A stretch of 6,974 bases of DNA, taken from assembly GCA_945957305.1 (NCBI GenBank), contig CAMFLN010000150.1:1-6974 (forward strand). Reading direction: 5' to 3'. A model generated the notes under the pieces. The model saw nothing but the letters and a program-made list of their open reading frames with translations. It was not told the origin of the DNA and did no database searches. This DNA is from an uncultured Planctomycetaceae bacterium. GTDB taxonomy: Bacteria > Planctomycetota > Planctomycetia > Pirellulales > JACPPG01. This document shows, one piece after another, positions 5,824 to 6,974 of this stretch; position 1 is the stretch's first letter, and every line of letters begins with the position of its first letter. The position numbers and the translations under genes were made by a program.

Positions 5824-6531
5824 CTATTCGCCGATGCCCAATAGCTCGACCTCGAACACCAGAGTCGAGTTGGGGCCGATGACCGGAGGGCTGCCCGTGG
5901 GGCCGTAGGCCAGGTCCGACGGAATGTACAGAACCCATTTCGAACCGACCTTCATTATTTGCAAGGCTTCGGTCCAACCGGGAATGACACCGCTGACGGG
6001 AATCTTGATCGGTTCGCCTCGATCATAGGAACTGTCAAACGTGGAACCGTCGAGTAGGGTCCCCTTGTAATGGGCCGTGACGGTATCCGCCTTGGTCGGG
6101 GATTTGCCCGTTCCTTCTTTAAGAACCTTGTATTGTAGGCCGGTTTTCGTGGTCTTTACCCCCTCGGCCTTGGCATTGGCGGCGAGAAAGGCTTCTCCCT
6201 CTTTTTTATTCTGCTCGGGGATTTTTGCCGCGACTTCTTGCTCGAACGCCTTGAGGACGTTGTCCATTTCTTCATCGCTCAGATGCGCTTTCTTGCCGGC
6301 CATTCCCTCCTGCATTCCCTTGATCAAGGCCTCGCCGTCGATGGGCAATCCACGCCGCTTGAAATTGGCGCCGATGCGAAAGCCGATGGAATAGCTGGCA
6401 TCCGCCGCGTTGACGCTCGGCAGGGCCTCGGACGGGGCCTTGGCCACCGGTGCACGTTTGGGGCCCTGTGCAGACACGGGAACGCAGACCAACATCGTGG
6501 TGAAGATTAGCAGCCCGGTGAGCAATCGCAT
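5824..6531 (-). CDS. Secreted FKBP-type peptidyl-prolyl cis-trans isomerase
   Basis: A 235-residue exported prolyl isomerase that would speed proline-limited folding of envelope proteins. Residues 1-21 form a signal peptide (MRLL, hydrophobic core, cleavage likely after VPVSA before QG). An alanine/proline-rich linker follows, then an FKBP N-terminal dimerisation-type domain (about 45-125, YSIGFRIGANFKRRGLPID, KGMQEGMAGKKAHLSDEE). The catalytic FKBP domain is about 128-233. Residues matching the FKBP12 pocket are Tyr155, Phe165, Asp166, Val182, Ile183, Trp186 (in VIPGW), Tyr209 and Phe226, all present, so activity is expected. The architecture matches FkpA/Mip/FklB-type proteins. The ATG is supported by AGGA about 7 nt upstream and by the signal peptide. 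The gene is first in the minus-strand run and diverges from the SOD-like gene. There is no lipobox cysteine at the cleavage site, so it is probably a soluble periplasmic protein rather than a lipoprotein. Confidence 0.96.
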   Translation of the reverse strand: MRLLTGLLIFTTMLVCVPVSAQGPKRAPVAKAPSEALPSVNAADASYSIGFRIGANFKRRGLPIDGEALIKGMQEGMAGKKAHLSDEEMDNVLKAFEQEVAAKIPEQNKKEGEAFLAANAKAEGVKTTKTGLQYKVLKEGTGKSPTKADTVTAHYKGTLLDGSTFDSSYDRGEPIKIPVSGVIPGWTEALQIMKVGSKWVLYIPSDLAYGPTGSPPVIGPNSTLVFEVELLGIGE

Positions 6532-6843
6532 GAGTCATTCCTAAGAGGGTAGAGGGCAGATTTTGTAATGCGCCGCGGAGACGCAGGAGAGAACTCTCGG
6601 CGCCACGGCGGGAAACTTCCTCATGCGGCGAGGATCAGCCTTGGTGGGTGGCACCGGATAGCCCGATCATCATACCTCCGGCTGGCCGGGTCCAGAAGAT
6701 GCAATTCTCGTCCCAACCGCGGCGGGCTTCCTTCTGCAAACGCTTCGATGACTTGCAAGGTGCGCCGCCAGCCCCTACTTTTGCACAGTAGGTCTACGGT
6801 ACAGTAAATTGCCTCTACGAAGTCCCCTGCGGAGATCATCACG
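6532..6843. other. 312-bp divergent intergenic region between the FKBP and SOD-like genes
   Basis: This must hold both outward promoters. On the FKBP side, AGGA gives a ribosome-binding site, and a TACAAA-like -10 candidate sits near 6563-6568 on the minus strand without a clear -35. A short dyad GAGAG-AA-CTCTC lies at 6587-6598 and GCGCCG/CGGCGC flank it (6570-6575, 6598-6603), off-centre from each other. Short open frames cross the region on both strands, but none has a ribosome-binding site or a recognisable protein, so I do not call a gene here. The middle (about 6610-6770) shows nothing I can name. Confidence 0.5.
6781..6810 (+). promoter_or_regulatory. Possible promoter of the SOD-like gene
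   Basis: TTGCAC (6781-6786) and TAAATT (6805-6810) are separated by 18 bp, giving a partial match to a sigma-70-type promoter, about 33 bp upstream of the ATG at 6844. Matches are 3/6 and 4/6, so this is only a candidate. Confidence 0.25.
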
Positions 6844-6974
6844 ATGCGTGCGACAGCTGCACTTTCCTTGGGATTGGCTATTTTGGGCGGCGCTTGGGCC
6901 TATGCGGCGGACCACGGCAAGGCCGCGGCGGAGCACGCCGGCGACGGGGTCGAAAAAGCCGTGGCTGTGCTTCT
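6844..6974 (+). CDS. Secreted protein, probably Cu/Zn superoxide dismutase (5' end only)
   Basis: Only the first 43 codons are present; the gene continues past the right edge. MRATAALSLGLAILGGAWAYA is a clear signal peptide with likely cleavage after AYA, so the product is exported. A short His/Ala/Gly-rich stretch (DHGKAAAEHAGDG) follows, then VEKAVAVL. KAVAVL is the characteristic first beta strand of Cu/Zn superoxide dismutases, which convert superoxide to oxygen and hydrogen peroxide, here in the periplasm. The copper and zinc ligands lie beyond the window, so the assignment rests on this short match. The start is supported by GGAG (6831-6834) 9 nt upstream of the ATG. It is the only plus-strand gene and diverges from the FKBP gene. 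Any other exported protein with a similar first strand is possible. Confidence 0.6.
   Translation, partial: MRATAALSLGLAILGGAWAYAADHGKAAAEHAGDGVEKAVAVL

Noticed and set aside
6621..6842. Possible 73-residue minus-strand gene in the divergent intergenic region
   Set aside because: It overlaps the promoter and leader region of the SOD-like gene, has no ribosome-binding site, and its sequence looks like translated noncoding DNA. A plus-strand frame at 6568-6807 fails for the same reasons.
1..6974. CRISPR arrays, tRNA/rRNA genes, insertion sequences, attachment sites
   Set aside because: I looked for regularly spaced repeats, tRNA-like cloverleaf ends, terminal inverted repeats with transposase genes and integrase-type genes, and saw none.

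Overview
The window comes from a GC-rich bacterial chromosome (roughly 60% GC by eye). It is most likely a planctomycete of the Pirellula type. That is inferred from the kind of large membrane-anchored protein paired with an ABC ATPase carrying an MPD..GVYDGMKVWEFLDFF segment, from mostly weak or absent Shine-Dalgarno sequences, and from secreted FKBP and Cu/Zn-SOD-like genes. No rRNA, tRNA or marker gene confirms it.

Layout: six genes lie head to tail on the minus strand and one partial gene lies on the plus strand at the right edge. In minus-strand transcription order they are: a secreted FKBP-type peptidyl-prolyl isomerase (6531-5824); a small ABM-fold monooxygenase-like protein (5751-5443, probably a TTG start); an XdhC/CoxI-family protein (5306-4227); a MobA/MocA-like nucleotidyltransferase (4152-3502); an 858-residue membrane-anchored protein of unknown function (3375-799); and an ABC-transporter ATPase that runs off the left edge (739 to beyond 1). 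Diverging from the FKBP gene across a 312-bp gap is the 5' end of a secreted protein that looks like a Cu/Zn superoxide dismutase (6844 onward).

The genes suggest three functional blocks. XdhC plus the MocA-like protein form a molybdenum-cofactor maturation pair, normally serving xanthine-dehydrogenase/CO-dehydrogenase-type enzymes; no such enzyme is encoded in the window. The 858-residue protein plus the ABC ATPase look like part of an ABC-2-type transport system whose permeases probably lie beyond the left edge. The FKBP and SOD-like genes are both exported proteins, divergently transcribed, and fit envelope protein folding and oxidant defence. The ABM protein is a small oxidoreductase-like gene without an obvious partner.

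The most striking unexplained structure is a 43-bp perfectly centred dyad (9 bp + 2x2 internal loop + 6 bp + 9-nt loop) at 5279-5321. It covers the xdhC start codon and would fold around it in the mRNA. A second clean hairpin (773-790) lies between the 858-residue gene and the ABC ATPase gene. Nothing in the window is demonstrably a new defence, mobile or RNA system. The least described element is the 858-residue protein/ATPase pair.
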